A stretch of DNA of 64,000 nucleotides from positions 248,001-312,000 of the forward strand of contig NZ_SNUU01000001.1 in the NCBI RefSeq assembly GCF_012027645.1, in the 5' to 3' direction. Positions 44,594-54,063 of this stretch are shown here, in pieces (the first letter of the stretch is position 1; each line of letters opens with the position of its first letter). The notes under the pieces were generated by a model. It was not told the origin of the DNA. It did no database searches and saw only the letters and a program-made list of their open reading frames with translations. The translations under genes and the position numbers were made by a program. This stretch comes from Thermococcus sp. 18S1 (lineage in GTDB: Archaea > Methanobacteriota_B > Thermococci > Thermococcales > Thermococcaceae).

Positions 44594-45313
44594 ATGAAAA
44601 TGAGGCTCGAAGAACTCACCTGGCCAGATTTTGACAGGGTTAAACGACGGGTCGATACAGTTGTTATACCCGTTGGGAGCGTTGAAGCCCACGGGAGGCA
44701 CCTCCCGCTGGGAACAGACACCTTCGCCCCGCTCGAGATAGCAAAGCGCGTGGACGAGAGGGTTAGGGAGCTCGGCCGCGATGTTCTGATAGCCCCTCCA
44801 GTCTGGTACGGACACACATTTGCCCTCAACGCTTACCCCGGAACGATAAACGTGGGTGCCGATGCATTCAAAGCGTACATGAGAGAGATAATGCGCGAGT
44901 TCGCGGCCGAGGGGTTCAGGAGGATAGTCCTCCTCAACGGACACGGCGGCAACCACTCGCCCCTGGTTCTGGCGGCGGAAGAGGTGGCGGAGGAGTTTCC
45001 GGAGGTTGAGGTCTGGCTCATCAACTGGTGGATAGACTTCAGGGAGGACATCCTGAGCATATGCTCGAGCCAGGGGCACGCCGGCCAGGACGAGACCTCC
45101 GTCATCCTGGCGGTAAGGCCGGAGCTCGTTAAGATGGAGAAGGCCACAGGAGGGAAGAGCAAATCAAAGGTAAGGCGCATAAGGAGGGACATAGGCCTGG
45201 AGCTGTTCCCCGACGGGGTGAACGACGACCCTTCCCTCGCCACTGCCGAGAAGGGGGAGGCCATACTCAGCGTGGTGAGTGAGAAGATAGCCCGCCTGCT
45301 GGTGGGTGAATGA
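44594..45313 (+). CDS. creatininase-family metal-dependent amidohydrolase
   Basis: 239 residues. PVGSVEAHGRHLPLGTDTF carries the metal ligands (Glu, His, Asp) and LLNGHGGNHSPL the family signature. The fold includes creatininase, ArfB (archaeal riboflavin pathway, formamide hydrolase) and MftE. ArfB is a plausible identity but cannot be proved. ATG 44594 or ATG 44600, the latter better spaced from AGGGG. Overlaps the next gene. Confidence 0.86.
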   Translation: MKMRLEELTWPDFDRVKRRVDTVVIPVGSVEAHGRHLPLGTDTFAPLEIAKRVDERVRELGRDVLIAPPVWYGHTFALNAYPGTINVGADAFKAYMREIMREFAAEGFRRIVLLNGHGGNHSPLVLAAEEVAEEFPEVEVWLINWWIDFREDILSICSSQGHAGQDETSVILAVRPELVKMEKATGGKSKSKVRRIRRDIGLELFPDGVNDDPSLATAEKGEAILSVVSEKIARLLVGE

Positions 45314-45315
45314 TA

Positions 45316-45966
45316 ATGGGGAAGGAAGAAGTCCTCGCTGAGATAGACAGGCGCATAAAGCGCCTCGAAGCGGAAATTCAAATGGCGGAGGACAGGATTA
45401 GATACCTGGAGGAGATAGGTGCCCCCGTGAGGTACCGCGCCCTCCAGAGGAAGGACTACACGGTGTACTACCTTGTCTTCATGGGGGTCTGGATTCTCAT
45501 CGGCACGCTGGCTCTGCTCATCATGAGGAACCGCCTCCCATACTACTTCAACGTCCCCCTGCTACCCTACATCGTCATCGCCCTAGTCCTCCTGGCCGCG
45601 CCCGTGGTGTACCTACTATGGAGCGGGAGGGAAAAGCCGAAAACCCCGATGGAGGAGTTCGAGGAGAGGGCACGGCTCGCAAGGGACGTTCTAACGCTGT
45701 TCTACCGGCCGCTGAGGGAGGCCGTCGAAAAGGATGATCGGGAGATGATGCGGGCCATAGCAGAGGAGCTGCTGAACAACCCGGTTCTTGCGGGCTCAGT
45801 TGAGGAGATAGCCGAGGGAGACCCGAAGCTCATGGCCTACGCACTCTACCTCTACTCAAACTACTCCCCGGAGCTGGGGGAGGAGGTTAGGGAGACGGCG
45901 GAGAGGCTCAGCAACAAACCCCTGAAAGCCCTCCTCTCCGAGCTGGTGGGGGGAAGAGAGGGCTAA
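45316..45966 (+). CDS. membrane protein with N-terminal coiled coil, unknown
   Basis: 216 residues. A coiled coil (EVLAEIDRRIKRLEAEIQMAEDRIRYLEE), two hydrophobic helices (~50-75 and ~82-103) and a helical cytosolic domain of ~100 residues. ATG 45316 has GGTGGGTGA six bases upstream; ATG 45310 is in frame and overlaps the previous stop. No family recognised. Confidence 0.7.
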   Translation: MGKEEVLAEIDRRIKRLEAEIQMAEDRIRYLEEIGAPVRYRALQRKDYTVYYLVFMGVWILIGTLALLIMRNRLPYYFNVPLLPYIVIALVLLAAPVVYLLWSGREKPKTPMEEFEERARLARDVLTLFYRPLREAVEKDDREMMRAIAEELLNNPVLAGSVEEIAEGDPKLMAYALYLYSNYSPELGEEVRETAERLSNKPLKALLSELVGGREG

Positions 45967-45997
45967 AGGTTATAACCATTTTGCCGTTCTTTTTTCG

Positions 45998-46819
45998 GTG
46001 AGGCGATTGAGGCTGGAAGTTCTTAGCAGGGAGGATATGAACGCCCTCTCCAGGGAGCTGAGCAGGGCGGGGATAATGAACAGAACCCGGGAGGAGGTTT
46101 CCCCCCAGATATCACACTACGTCGTCATAGAGGGAACCTACGCCGAGCTCCTTGAGAAAGCGGAGGGGATAGAGCCCGTTGAGGCCGCCCTCGACGAGCT
46201 CAGGTTGGCGTATGAAGAGATAACCCGAGACTGGAAAGTGGGGGAGAAGAAGAGCCTGGAGAGGCTCTTTGACGAGTCGGACCTTGGAAAGCTGATAGTG
46301 GTCACGGCCCTTATGGAGGCCGGGGCAGTTGCCGAGGAAGATGGAACGCTCATTCTGAACGAAATGGTGCCCCTGGACGTCCTCAAGGTGGAACTGCGCT
46401 TCCCTATAGACGATATAGAGGAGTACCTGGAGGATATAGAGGAGCGCTTCAAAACGGGCATGGTGACGGAGTACACCCTTGAAAAGAGGTACTTCGTCGA
46501 GGTTATTGAGGTTGACAGGGAACTGGTCGAGGCGGCGCTTGAGATAGCGGAGGAGTACGCCACGGAGGAGAGCGTGGTCGAGGCGATGTTCGACGGCATA
46601 GCCCGCTCGGTTCTGGCGGACGTCATACTGGAGCTGGCCGAGAGGCACAGACGCAAGAACGAGCTGATGGAGGCCATAATGGAGAGGGAACCGATAGTCG
46701 TTGAGGGCGAGCGCGAGAGGGTGAACATATACTTCGACGAAGATGCCATAGAGGATTTCCTCAAGGAGCTCCAGAGCCTCGGCTACCTGAAGGTGAAGGG
46801 CAACAGGATATGGGTCTGA
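45998..46819 (+). CDS. conserved hypothetical acidic protein
   Basis: 273 residues, very rich in Glu and helices; the end (EDFLKELQSLGYLKVKGNRIWV) looks like a winged-helix wing but is not diagnostic. Start is GTG 45998 or TTG 46007; GGTGAGG at 45997 favours the TTG, while a TATA GTTATAACC near 45970 would fit a leaderless GTG. No family recognised. Confidence 0.68.
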   Translation: MRRLRLEVLSREDMNALSRELSRAGIMNRTREEVSPQISHYVVIEGTYAELLEKAEGIEPVEAALDELRLAYEEITRDWKVGEKKSLERLFDESDLGKLIVVTALMEAGAVAEEDGTLILNEMVPLDVLKVELRFPIDDIEEYLEDIEERFKTGMVTEYTLEKRYFVEVIEVDRELVEAALEIAEEYATEESVVEAMFDGIARSVLADVILELAERHRRKNELMEAIMEREPIVVEGERERVNIYFDEDAIEDFLKELQSLGYLKVKGNRIWV

Positions 46820-46892
46820 TTCCCCTCTCCTCCCCTATCCCTCCGTAAAATTTTAAAAGGACTTTCCTCACCTAGGTCCGGAGGTGGTGGAA

Positions 46893-47036
46893 GTGGCGGA
46901 GCTGAAGGCGGTTATATTCTACGACCGCGACGGCACCCGCTACTACCGCTGCCCGCGCTGCGGAAGGCTCTTCAGAACGTCCAAGGACTACACCAGGCAC
47001 GTAAACAGGGCCCACGGGCACCTGTTCAGGAAGTGA
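46893..47036 (+). CDS. 47-residue C2H2 zinc finger protein
   Basis: Short gene found by reading the gap. GTG 46893 follows GGAGGTGG by five bases; TATA AATTTTAAAAGG is near 46848. The protein runs [10 protein letters not shown]... to HLFRK and contains Cys20-x2-Cys23, then His36-x4-His41, a C2H2 finger ([19 protein letters not shown]). Codon use is like its neighbours. Single-finger proteins of this kind occur in Thermococcales; DNA, RNA or protein binding is unknown. Confidence 0.8.
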   Translation: MAELKAVIFYDRDGTRYYRCPRCGRLFRTSKDYTRHVNRAHGHLFRK

Positions 47037-47084
47037 TTCCCTATTCTTCCGCCATTTTCCCGGTTTCGGTTCTTTAACATCCTG

Positions 47085-47144
47085 CGGGATGAGGAGAACA
47101 GCCAGGGCTGAAAAAAAGTGATGAGCGGCAGGGCTTTCCGACCG
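47085..47144 (+). ncRNA. candidate C/D box sRNA 3
   Basis: Terminal stem CGG (47085-47087) with CCG (47142-47144). C box GGGATGA 47086-47092, 15-base guide, D' CTGA 47108-47111, six-base A-rich gap, C' GTGATGA 47118-47124 (consensus), 13-base guide, D box CCGA 47138-47141 (one deviation). Same geometry as the candidates at 33956 and 34047. Lies in the convergent gap between the zinc finger gene and the membrane regulator, nearly filling it. Confidence 0.52.
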
Positions 47145-48149
47145 TTAGTCCCTGATTATTATTTCCTTCGTGAGCTTCACGATGAAGGTCTTCCCAACCT
47201 TCTCCCTCTCGACCAGCTGCTTCTTCTCCAGCTCCTGGATGATTCTGCTTATCGTCGGCCTCGAGTAGCCCGTCAGCTCCGGCAGCTCCTCCTGCTTGAC
47301 CGTACCGCCCTTCTCAAGTATGGCGTTCACAACTATGCGCTCCTTCTCGGTCAGCACCTCGATGGGCACCCTGTTGGCGGACCACTTCTTCTTGGCGTAG
47401 TAGAGCGAAACCGGAACCGCTACGGCCAGTGAGAGCAGCACCGCGGCCGCTATCATCACCCAGTTGGTCTCCTTGGGCTGGGCGGGTACCTCTATCTCAA
47501 GGTTCTCACGGACCCAGTAGGTCTGGTAGCCCATCGCCTCTATCTTCTTCTGGACGTCCTTGGACATGCCGGCGCCCATGAGCTCGACGAGATCAGGGTG
47601 AAGTTTCTGTATGGCGTCGGCGGTTGAGTCGGAGAGGGCATCCTCCTGGGTCAGGAGGAAGGGGTATCCGTATATCATGGCCCACCTCGCGGCGGCGAGG
47701 GCCGAGCCGTAGTCGCTGGAGCTGGCGACGACGACCGTGTCGTGTCCGTTGGGATAGAAGTGCAGTGCCAGCTTTGCCGCCGTTTCCGTCCTAACCGCGC
47801 CGCCTATCCTCTCGACCACGAAGCCCATCTCAAGGAGCTCATCCTGAACCTTGTCGCTGATGGCTTGGGAGTCACCGATTATAAGGACGTGGTTCCAGCC
47901 GAACTGGGCGTAGCTCTGGAGCTGGGCGATTGTTCCAGGATCGAGTTCCTCGCGGTTCACGGGCAGTATCGGAACGTCCAGCATCTTGGCGTAGGGGAGA
48001 GCGATGATGTAATCGATTAAATCATCGTTTCTCACGATTATAAGGTCGTACTTTGGCCCCTCCTTCGTATCCTGTGCGGAGGAGAGAGGAAGCATGAAGG
48101 ATGAGAACACCAGCAGGATGAGCGCCAGAGCAACGGCCCGTTTAACCAT
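47145..48149 (-). CDS. membrane-anchored winged-helix regulator with extracellular CWB2-like domain
   Basis: 334 residues. Signal peptide (1-25), an external domain of ~200 residues with repeats of the cell-wall-binding type 2 pattern (DLIIVRNDDLIDYIIALPYAKMLDVPILPVN; HVLIIGDSQAISDKVQDEL), a single membrane helix (~232-255), then a cytosolic winged helix (LTEKERIVVNAILEKGGTVKQEELPELTGYSRPTISRIIQELEKK). This suggests a one-component sensor linking the surface to transcription. ATG 48149 follows GGTGATGG; TATA CTTTTAAGG is near 48185 (minus). Confidence 0.8.
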   Translation of the reverse strand: MVKRAVALALILLVFSSFMLPLSSAQDTKEGPKYDLIIVRNDDLIDYIIALPYAKMLDVPILPVNREELDPGTIAQLQSYAQFGWNHVLIIGDSQAISDKVQDELLEMGFVVERIGGAVRTETAAKLALHFYPNGHDTVVVASSSDYGSALAAARWAMIYGYPFLLTQEDALSDSTADAIQKLHPDLVELMGAGMSKDVQKKIEAMGYQTYWVRENLEIEVPAQPKETNWVMIAAAVLLSLAVAVPVSLYYAKKKWSANRVPIEVLTEKERIVVNAILEKGGTVKQEELPELTGYSRPTISRIIQELEKKQLVEREKVGKTFIVKLTKEIIIRD

Positions 48150-48194
48150 TCCATCACCTGAAAAAAGGGTAGGAAAAGGCCCTTAAAAGGTTTT

Positions 48195-48869
48195 TCAAAG
48201 CTCCAGGGTTTCGCCGGGTTCGAGGATTACGACCTCCGCTTTGTCCCCGACCAGTCTCATGAACTCCTCGGGGTCGGCCGCTATCGGGGGCCAGGTGTTG
48301 TAGTGCATCGGCACGACCTTCTTCGGCTTCAGGAACTCCACCGCTTTAGCGGCCTCTTTAACGCCCATCGTGAAGTGACCGCCTATGGGGAGCAGGGCAA
48401 CGTCTATCGGCCCGTAAAGCTCGGCGAAGAGCTCCATGTCCCTGAAGACGTAGGTGTCGCCGGCGTGGTAAATCCTGACGCCGTCGAGCTCGATTATGTA
48501 GCCGCAGGCACTTCCTATGCTGTACTTGCCGTCACTGCTGGAGTGCCAGGCTGGAACCTGGACGATCTTGACCCCGTCAACCTCCGTCGGGCCGTAGTTC
48601 ATGCCTATGGTCGTTATTCCCTGCTCGCTCTCAACGAGGTAGTTGGCTATGTCGTACATCGCAACGATTTTTGCCCCGGTTCTCCTGGCTATCGCGGCAG
48701 CATCGCCGATGTGGTCGCCGTGGGCGTGGGTGACGAGTATGAGGTCAGCATCGAGCTCCTCGGGCTTGGTGGCGGCCGCTGGATTGCCGGTCAGGAACGG
48801 GTCTATCAGAATCCTCTTGCTCCCCTCGATCAGGAAGGCAGCGTGGCCCAGAAACTTCACCTTCACCAT
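48195..48869 (-). CDS. UPF0173 metallo-beta-lactamase-fold hydrolase
   Basis: 224 residues. FLGHAAFLIEG start, metal motif THAHGDHIGD (HxHxDH), VPAWHS, IYHAGDTY and the end PMHYNTWP match the UPF0173 metal-dependent hydrolases. Substrate unknown. Start ATG 48869; TATA TTATTATATCC near 48890 on the minus strand. Shares no operon with the regulator downstream on the same strand (45 bp gap with its own TATA). Confidence 0.9.
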   Translation of the reverse strand: MVKVKFLGHAAFLIEGSKRILIDPFLTGNPAAATKPEELDADLILVTHAHGDHIGDAAAIARRTGAKIVAMYDIANYLVESEQGITTIGMNYGPTEVDGVKIVQVPAWHSSSDGKYSIGSACGYIIELDGVRIYHAGDTYVFRDMELFAELYGPIDVALLPIGGHFTMGVKEAAKAVEFLKPKKVVPMHYNTWPPIAADPEEFMRLVGDKAEVVILEPGETLEL

Positions 48870-49124
48870 GAAACCACCCCCGCGGATATAATAACCTGGA
48901 CTAACTTAAGTCTTTCGGGTTGCGACTTCAGCAGCCATCACCGAACGGTACGGCCACCATCCCCCAGCCCAACTTACGAGGGCTGTGGAGTATGCCAACG
49001 GTGGTAGTAACTAAAGTACAATGTAACAGAACGCGCCTTAATAGGACATAAAAATTCATTCCTGTACAAAAAATGACAAGGTTTATAAACATGAACATTG
49101 TTGAATATGAGCGGTGATTCAATA
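48870..49124. other. divergent intergenic region, 255 bases
   Basis: Contains the minus-strand TATA near 48890 and the plus-strand TATA GTTTATAAAC at 49081-49090. Between them is a hairpin CAGCCC/GGGCTG (48965-48985). I see no gene. A nine-codon frame at 49091 begins too near the TATA to be translated. Confidence 0.5.
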
Positions 49125-50591
49125 GTGGAGGGCCAGACTCAAATACTGATTGTTCTGGTTCTGTACCTTTCGTTTTTGATAGGGTTCGGAGTTTATCAGG
49201 GAAGGAAGGCAAAGAGCGGTAAGGACTTCGCCATCGCAGGCAGGCAGCTTCCGGGCTGGATAGCGGCTCTCTCGGAGCGCGCCACCGGTGAGTCGGCGTG
49301 GGCACTCCTGGGCCTCCCCGGTTTCGCCTATGCCGCCGGTCTCTCAGCGATATGGGTCGCGGTTGGATGTGTGGCAGGTATCATCGTGGCATGGACAGTC
49401 TTCGCTGGAAGACTCAGAAGGGAGGCCGAGAAGTACGACGCTACCACATTCATCGACTACATCGCCAGGCGCCATTCCGACGCCGAGAAGTGGATAAGGA
49501 TCCTCGGCAGCGTTACTGTGGTGTTCTTCTTTTTCTTCTACGTCGGTGCCCAGTTCCTCGGCGGCGGAAAGACTCTGAGTGCTCTCTTCGGCGTTGATCC
49601 AAAGATCGGAATGCTGATAACCGCGGTGATAATCCTGCCCTACACCGTCCTCGGAGGCCTCAAGAGCGTCGCGTACACGGACACCGTCCAGGCGATAGTC
49701 ATGATACTCACCCTCACCATAGCCCCGATAGTGGGTCTCATATACATCGCCAACCACCCGGATGTTTTCGCCCACTCGGTCTCCAGCGCCCTGGAGATGT
49801 CCGGGCCCGAGTACTCCACGATCCTCGGCGGCCTCGTCGGCGGCGCGGCGTTCGTCTTCGTCATAGCCGAGTTCTCCTGGTTCTTCGGCTACCTCGGTGG
49901 AATGCCCCAGCTCAGCATCAGGTTCATGGCAATCAAGGACGAAAAGAACGCCAAACTCGCCAGGAACGTCGGAGTCAGCTGGACCATACTGGCATACATC
50001 GGTGCCCTCCTCATAGGGTGGATTGGAATAGCCATCTTCGGCCCGACCGGCCTCGAGGATCAGGAGGCCGTTATGCCCTCTGTCATGCTGAAGCTGTTCC
50101 CGCCCTTCCTCGCGGCGATATTCATAACCGGTGCGATAGCGGCCATGCTCTCAACGGCTGATTCACTGCTCATACTCTCCGCCACCGAGCTCTCGGAGAA
50201 CCTGCTTAAGCCGTTCGTTTACAAGGAGGAATTCGACCCTAAGAGGAGCCTCAAACTTTCGAGAATTACCACCGTCGCCCTGGGAGTCATAGCGCTTGTT
50301 ACAGCCTACCTCGTCCCATCAAAGCTCATATACACCATCGTCGGCTACACCTGGGCAGGAATAGGCGACACCTTCTCTGTGATAGTCATAATGACGCTGT
50401 TCTGGAAGAGGTTCCACGGAAGGGCCGTCCCGCCGACCATCGTCGCGGGTCTGCTGTTCACAATCTTCTGGATCAGCTCGGGGCTGGAGGAGGTCGTCTC
50501 GGCAAGGCTCATGACCTTCATCGTGACTGCGGTGGTTGCGGTGATAGCGACCTACGTCCTGAAACCCAAGGAGGCAGCCGCCACCGCCTGA
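49125..50591 (+). CDS. sodium:solute symporter (SSS family, PutP-like)
   Basis: About 488 residues, 13 helices. ALSERATGESAWALLGLPGFAYAAG is the helix 1-2 Na+ site region and FITGAIAAMLSTADSLLILSATELS the helix 8 signature with Ser-Thr Na2 ligands. PutP-type members take up proline, others different organic solutes; the substrate is not readable. I prefer GTG 49125 because GGTGAT (49113-49118) lies six bases upstream; ATG 49107 would be leaderless from the TATA at 49081. T-rich sequence after the stop should end the transcript. Confidence 0.9.
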   Translation: MEGQTQILIVLVLYLSFLIGFGVYQGRKAKSGKDFAIAGRQLPGWIAALSERATGESAWALLGLPGFAYAAGLSAIWVAVGCVAGIIVAWTVFAGRLRREAEKYDATTFIDYIARRHSDAEKWIRILGSVTVVFFFFFYVGAQFLGGGKTLSALFGVDPKIGMLITAVIILPYTVLGGLKSVAYTDTVQAIVMILTLTIAPIVGLIYIANHPDVFAHSVSSALEMSGPEYSTILGGLVGGAAFVFVIAEFSWFFGYLGGMPQLSIRFMAIKDEKNAKLARNVGVSWTILAYIGALLIGWIGIAIFGPTGLEDQEAVMPSVMLKLFPPFLAAIFITGAIAAMLSTADSLLILSATELSENLLKPFVYKEEFDPKRSLKLSRITTVALGVIALVTAYLVPSKLIYTIVGYTWAGIGDTFSVIVIMTLFWKRFHGRAVPPTIVAGLLFTIFWISSGLEEVVSARLMTFIVTAVVAVIATYVLKPKEAAATA

Positions 50592-50603
50592 GTTTTGTTT
50601 TTA
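50592..50603 (+). terminator. T-rich terminator after the symporter
   Basis: GTTTTGTTTTTA directly after the TGA stop, followed by another T run near 50620. Confidence 0.45.
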
Positions 50604-50725
50604 TCCATTGATGTCCTTTTTAGCCCATCAGGGCTTTACTTTTCCTCTACCATGCCCATATTTACCTCGCTGTCCTTTTTAGGAAAGCTTATATAGAATT
50701 CCGCCGAGTTTAGGCCGGTGATGTG

Positions 50726-52105
50726 ATGACGTTTGATTACTTCTTCAAGCCAAAGGCTATAGCGGTTATTGGAGCATCCAACGACCCGCTCAAGCTTGGC
50801 TACGAGGTCTTCAAGAACCTTAAGGATTACAAGGACGGCAAGGTTTATCCGGTAAACGTCAAGGACGAGGTCGTTCAGGGAGTCAAGGCGTATAAGAACG
50901 TAAAGGACATTCCTGACGAGGTTGACCTTGCAGTTGTCGTCGTTCCGAAGCGCTTCGTCAAGGGCACCATAGAGGACTGCGGCGAGAAGGGCGTCAAGGG
51001 AATAATCCTCATCACCGCAGGCTTCGGTGAGGTTGGCGAGGAGGGCAAGAAGGAAGAGCGCGAGCTCGTTGAGATAGCCCACAAATACGGCATGCGCATA
51101 GTCGGCCCCAACTGCGTCGGTATAATGAACACCCACAACGCCATGAACGCCACCTTCGTGACCAACGCGAAGAAGGGAGACATAGCCTTCATAAGCCAGA
51201 GCGGTGCCCTCGGAGCGGGCATAATCTACAAGACCGTCAAGGAGGGAATAGGCTTCTCCAAGTTCGTCAGCATCGGCAACATGGCGGACGTTGACTTCGC
51301 CGAGTTCATGGAGTATTTGGCGGACACGGAGGAGGACAAGGCAATCGCGCTCTACATAGAGGGCCTGAAGAACGGAAGGGCCTTCATGGAGATAGCCAAG
51401 CGCGTTACCAAGAAGAAGCCCGTCATAGTTCTCAAGGCAGGCAAGAGCGAGAGCGGGGCTAGGGCGGCTTCGAGCCACACTGGTTCACTCGCCGGCTCGT
51501 ACAAGATATACGAGGCGGCATTCAAGCAGAGCGGCATAATTGTCGCCGACACGATAGACGACATGCTCAGCATGGCGAGGGCTTTCACCCAGCCGCTGCC
51601 CAAGGGCAAGCGCGTCGCCATAATGACCAACGCCGGCGGCCCTGGAGTCCTCACCGCGGATGCCATAGACAAGCTCGGTCTCAAGCTCGCCGACCTTGAG
51701 GAGGAGACCATCGAGGGACTTCGCTCGTTCCTTCCGCCGATGGCCGCTGTGAAGAACCCGGTCGATATGATAGCCTCTGCCAGAGGAGAGGACTACTACA
51801 AGACCGCAAAGCTTCTCCTTGAGGACCCCAACATTGACATGCTCATCAGCATCTGTGTCGTTCCGACCTTCGCGGGCATGACGCCGACTGAACACGCGGA
51901 GGGCGTTGTGAAGGCCCTTAAGGAGGTCAACAACGGCAAGCCGGTTCTCGGTCTGTTCATGGCAGGCTACGTGAGCGAGCCCGCGAAGGAGGTTCTCGAG
52001 AAGGCAGGCATTCCGAGCTACGAGAGGCCGGAGGATGCCGCTGCTGCAGCCTACGCCCTCGTTGAGTTTGCAAAGGCTAAGGGAGTTTTGGAGGAAGAGG
52101 AGTGA
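50726..52105 (+). CDS. ADP-forming acyl-CoA synthetase alpha subunit
   Basis: 459 residues. N-terminal CoA-binding domain (AIAVIGASNDPLKLGYEVFKNL), the central domain with FISQSGALG, and the succinyl-CoA-synthetase-like region with the catalytic His in ASSHTGSLAG. In peptide fermentation it turns acyl-CoA, ADP and Pi into acid, CoA and ATP. The beta subunit is not adjacent and must be encoded elsewhere. ATG 50726; TATA GCTTATATAG near 50686. Followed after 11 bases by iorA, so aryl-CoA from aromatic amino acids is the likely substrate. Confidence 0.92.
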   Translation: MTFDYFFKPKAIAVIGASNDPLKLGYEVFKNLKDYKDGKVYPVNVKDEVVQGVKAYKNVKDIPDEVDLAVVVVPKRFVKGTIEDCGEKGVKGIILITAGFGEVGEEGKKEERELVEIAHKYGMRIVGPNCVGIMNTHNAMNATFVTNAKKGDIAFISQSGALGAGIIYKTVKEGIGFSKFVSIGNMADVDFAEFMEYLADTEEDKAIALYIEGLKNGRAFMEIAKRVTKKKPVIVLKAGKSESGARAASSHTGSLAGSYKIYEAAFKQSGIIVADTIDDMLSMARAFTQPLPKGKRVAIMTNAGGPGVLTADAIDKLGLKLADLEEETIEGLRSFLPPMAAVKNPVDMIASARGEDYYKTAKLLLEDPNIDMLISICVVPTFAGMTPTEHAEGVVKALKEVNNGKPVLGLFMAGYVSEPAKEVLEKAGIPSYERPEDAAAAAYALVEFAKAKGVLEEEE

Positions 52106-52116
52106 GGTGATTTTGG

Positions 52117-54063
52117 ATGGCGAAGGTTACCGACATGGTTTTGTGGGACAAGCCCGGGGAGAAGGTCATACTCCTCGGCAACCAGGCCATAGCGAGGGGT
52201 GCCCTCGAGGCCAACATAGCGGTTTACGCGGCCTATCCCGGAACCCCGAGTTCAGAGCTTACCGATACGATGGCCATGGTCGCCAAGAAGGCCGGTGTTT
52301 ACATGGAGTACTCCACCAACGAGAAGGTCGCCTTTGAGACCGCCCTCTCCGCGGCCTGGAGCGGCCTCAGGGCAATGACGGCCATGAAGCACGTTGGACT
52401 GAACGTCGCGGCCGACACCTTCATGAGCGCCGTCGGAATGGGCGTTGAGGGTGGATTCGTCATAATGGTCGCCGACGACCCGAGCATGTGGAGCAGCCAG
52501 AACGAGCAGGACACCAGGGTTTACGCGAAGTTCGCCAACGTTCCGGTTCTCGAGCCCAGCGACCCGATGGAAGCCAAGGAGATGACGAAGTACGCCTTCG
52601 AGCTGAGCGAGAAGTTCAAGCACTTCGTCATCCTGAGGACGACCACGAGAACGTCGCACGCCAGGGGAGACATAGTCCTCGGAGAGCTGCCAGAGGAGAT
52701 AAAGCAGGGCAAGAGGAAGTTCGGCGAGTTCAAGAAGGACCCGAGCAGGTTCGTCGACATTCCGGCACACTCAAGGCGCTTCCACCCGCAGATACTTGAG
52801 AAGATAGAGAAGATCCGCGAGGAGCTCAACGAGTGCCCGTTCAACTGGATAGAGGGCGACGAGAGCGCCAAGGTCGGTATCATCGCCCCTGGACTTGCCT
52901 ACTCCTACGTGAAGGAGGCCCTTCACTGGCTCGGCATCGAGAATGTAAAGATACTCAAGCTCGGAACCCCGTTCCCGGTCCCGTACGGCCTTCTTGAGAA
53001 GTTCCTCGACGGTCTCGAGAAGGTTCTCATCGTTGAGGAGCTTGAGCCGGTCGTCGAGGAGCAGGTCAAGACCTGGGCCTACGACAAGGGACTGAAGATA
53101 CCGATCCACGGAAAGGACCTCGTGCCGAGGATTTACGAGATGACCACCAGGAGGGCCGTCGAGGCCATAGCCAAGTTCCTCGGCCTTGAGACCCCGATAA
53201 ACTTCGAGGAGCTCGACGAGAAGTACGAGAAGGTCAAGGGAATGGTTCCGCCGAGGCCGCCGAGCCTCTGTCCGGCCTGTCCGCACAGGAACACCTTCTA
53301 CGCCATAAAGAAAGCGGCAACGCCGCGCGCCATATTCCCGAGCGACATCGGCTGTTACACCCTCGGTGTCCTCCCGCCGCTCAAGGCGGTTGACACGACC
53401 GTCGCGATGGGCGGTTCAATCGGTGTCGCCCACGGCCTCAGCATAGCCCTCAACGGCTCCGTTGCTGAGGACGAGCACAAGACCGGCAAGGAGAAGAAGG
53501 TCATCGTGGCAACGATAGGTGACTCAACGTTCTTCCACACCGGACTTCCCGCCCTGGCCAACGCTATCTACAACCGCTCCAACGTCCTCATAGTCGTCGT
53601 CGACAACCTCGTCACGGCAATGACCGGCGACCAGCCGAACCCTGGAACCGGTGACACACCGCACGGACCCGGCAAGCAGATAAAGATCGAGGAGGTCGCC
53701 AAGGCCCTCGGCGCCGACTTCGTCGAGGTCGTCGACCCGTACGACATCAAGGCCACGGTCGAGACCATGAAGAGGGCCCTCCAGGTCGAGGGAGTGAGCG
53801 TCGTCGTCACCAGGCGCGTCTGTGCCCTCCACAGGATAGGCGAGCTCAGGAGGGCCAGGATACAGTGGCCCATCTACCAGGTCAACGAGGAGAAGTGTAC
53901 CGGCTGTAAGGTCTGTATAAACGCCTACGGCTGTCCGGCAATCTACTGGGACGCCAAGAGCGGTAAGGCCAAGGTTGACGAGCTCATGTGCTGGGGCTGC
54001 GGCGGATGTGCGCAGGTCTGTCCGTTCGACGCCTTTGAGAAGGTCAGGGAGGGAGAGATATGA
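52117..54063 (+). CDS. iorA: indolepyruvate:ferredoxin oxidoreductase alpha subunit
   Basis: 648 residues. Oxidatively decarboxylates aryl pyruvates (from Trp, Phe, Tyr) to aryl-CoA, reducing ferredoxin. N-terminal pyrimidine-type domain ([13 protein letters not shown]), [12 protein letters not shown], the thiamine diphosphate motif [17 protein letters not shown]...DN, and a C-terminal ferredoxin domain with [14 protein letters not shown] and [12 protein letters not shown] for two [4Fe-4S] clusters. ATG 52117 follows GAGGTGA. Overlaps iorB by four bases. Confidence 0.96.
   Translation: MAKVTDMVLWDKPGEKVILLGNQAIARGALEANIAVYAAYPGTPSSELTDTMAMVAKKAGVYMEYSTNEKVAFETALSAAWSGLRAMTAMKHVGLNVAADTFMSAVGMGVEGGFVIMVADDPSMWSSQNEQDTRVYAKFANVPVLEPSDPMEAKEMTKYAFELSEKFKHFVILRTTTRTSHARGDIVLGELPEEIKQGKRKFGEFKKDPSRFVDIPAHSRRFHPQILEKIEKIREELNECPFNWIEGDESAKVGIIAPGLAYSYVKEALHWLGIENVKILKLGTPFPVPYGLLEKFLDGLEKVLIVEELEPVVEEQVKTWAYDKGLKIPIHGKDLVPRIYEMTTRRAVEAIAKFLGLETPINFEELDEKYEKVKGMVPPRPPSLCPACPHRNTFYAIKKAATPRAIFPSDIGCYTLGVLPPLKAVDTTVAMGGSIGVAHGLSIALNGSVAEDEHKTGKEKKVIVATIGDSTFFHTGLPALANAIYNRSNVLIVVVDNLVTAMTGDQPNPGTGDTPHGPGKQIKIEEVAKALGADFVEVVDPYDIKATVETMKRALQVEGVSVVVTRRVCALHRIGELRRARIQWPIYQVNEEKCTGCKVCINAYGCPAIYWDAKSGKAKVDELMCWGCGGCAQVCPFDAFEKVREGEI

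Noticed and set aside
48940-49010. Possible H/ACA or C/D RNA upstream of the symporter
   Set aside because: A hairpin exists, but no ACA box at the right distance, and the minus-strand GGTGATGG/CTGA set lacks partner boxes.
49091-49117. Short leader peptide frame before the symporter
   Set aside because: Its ATG is directly after the TATA box, upstream of the expected transcript start.
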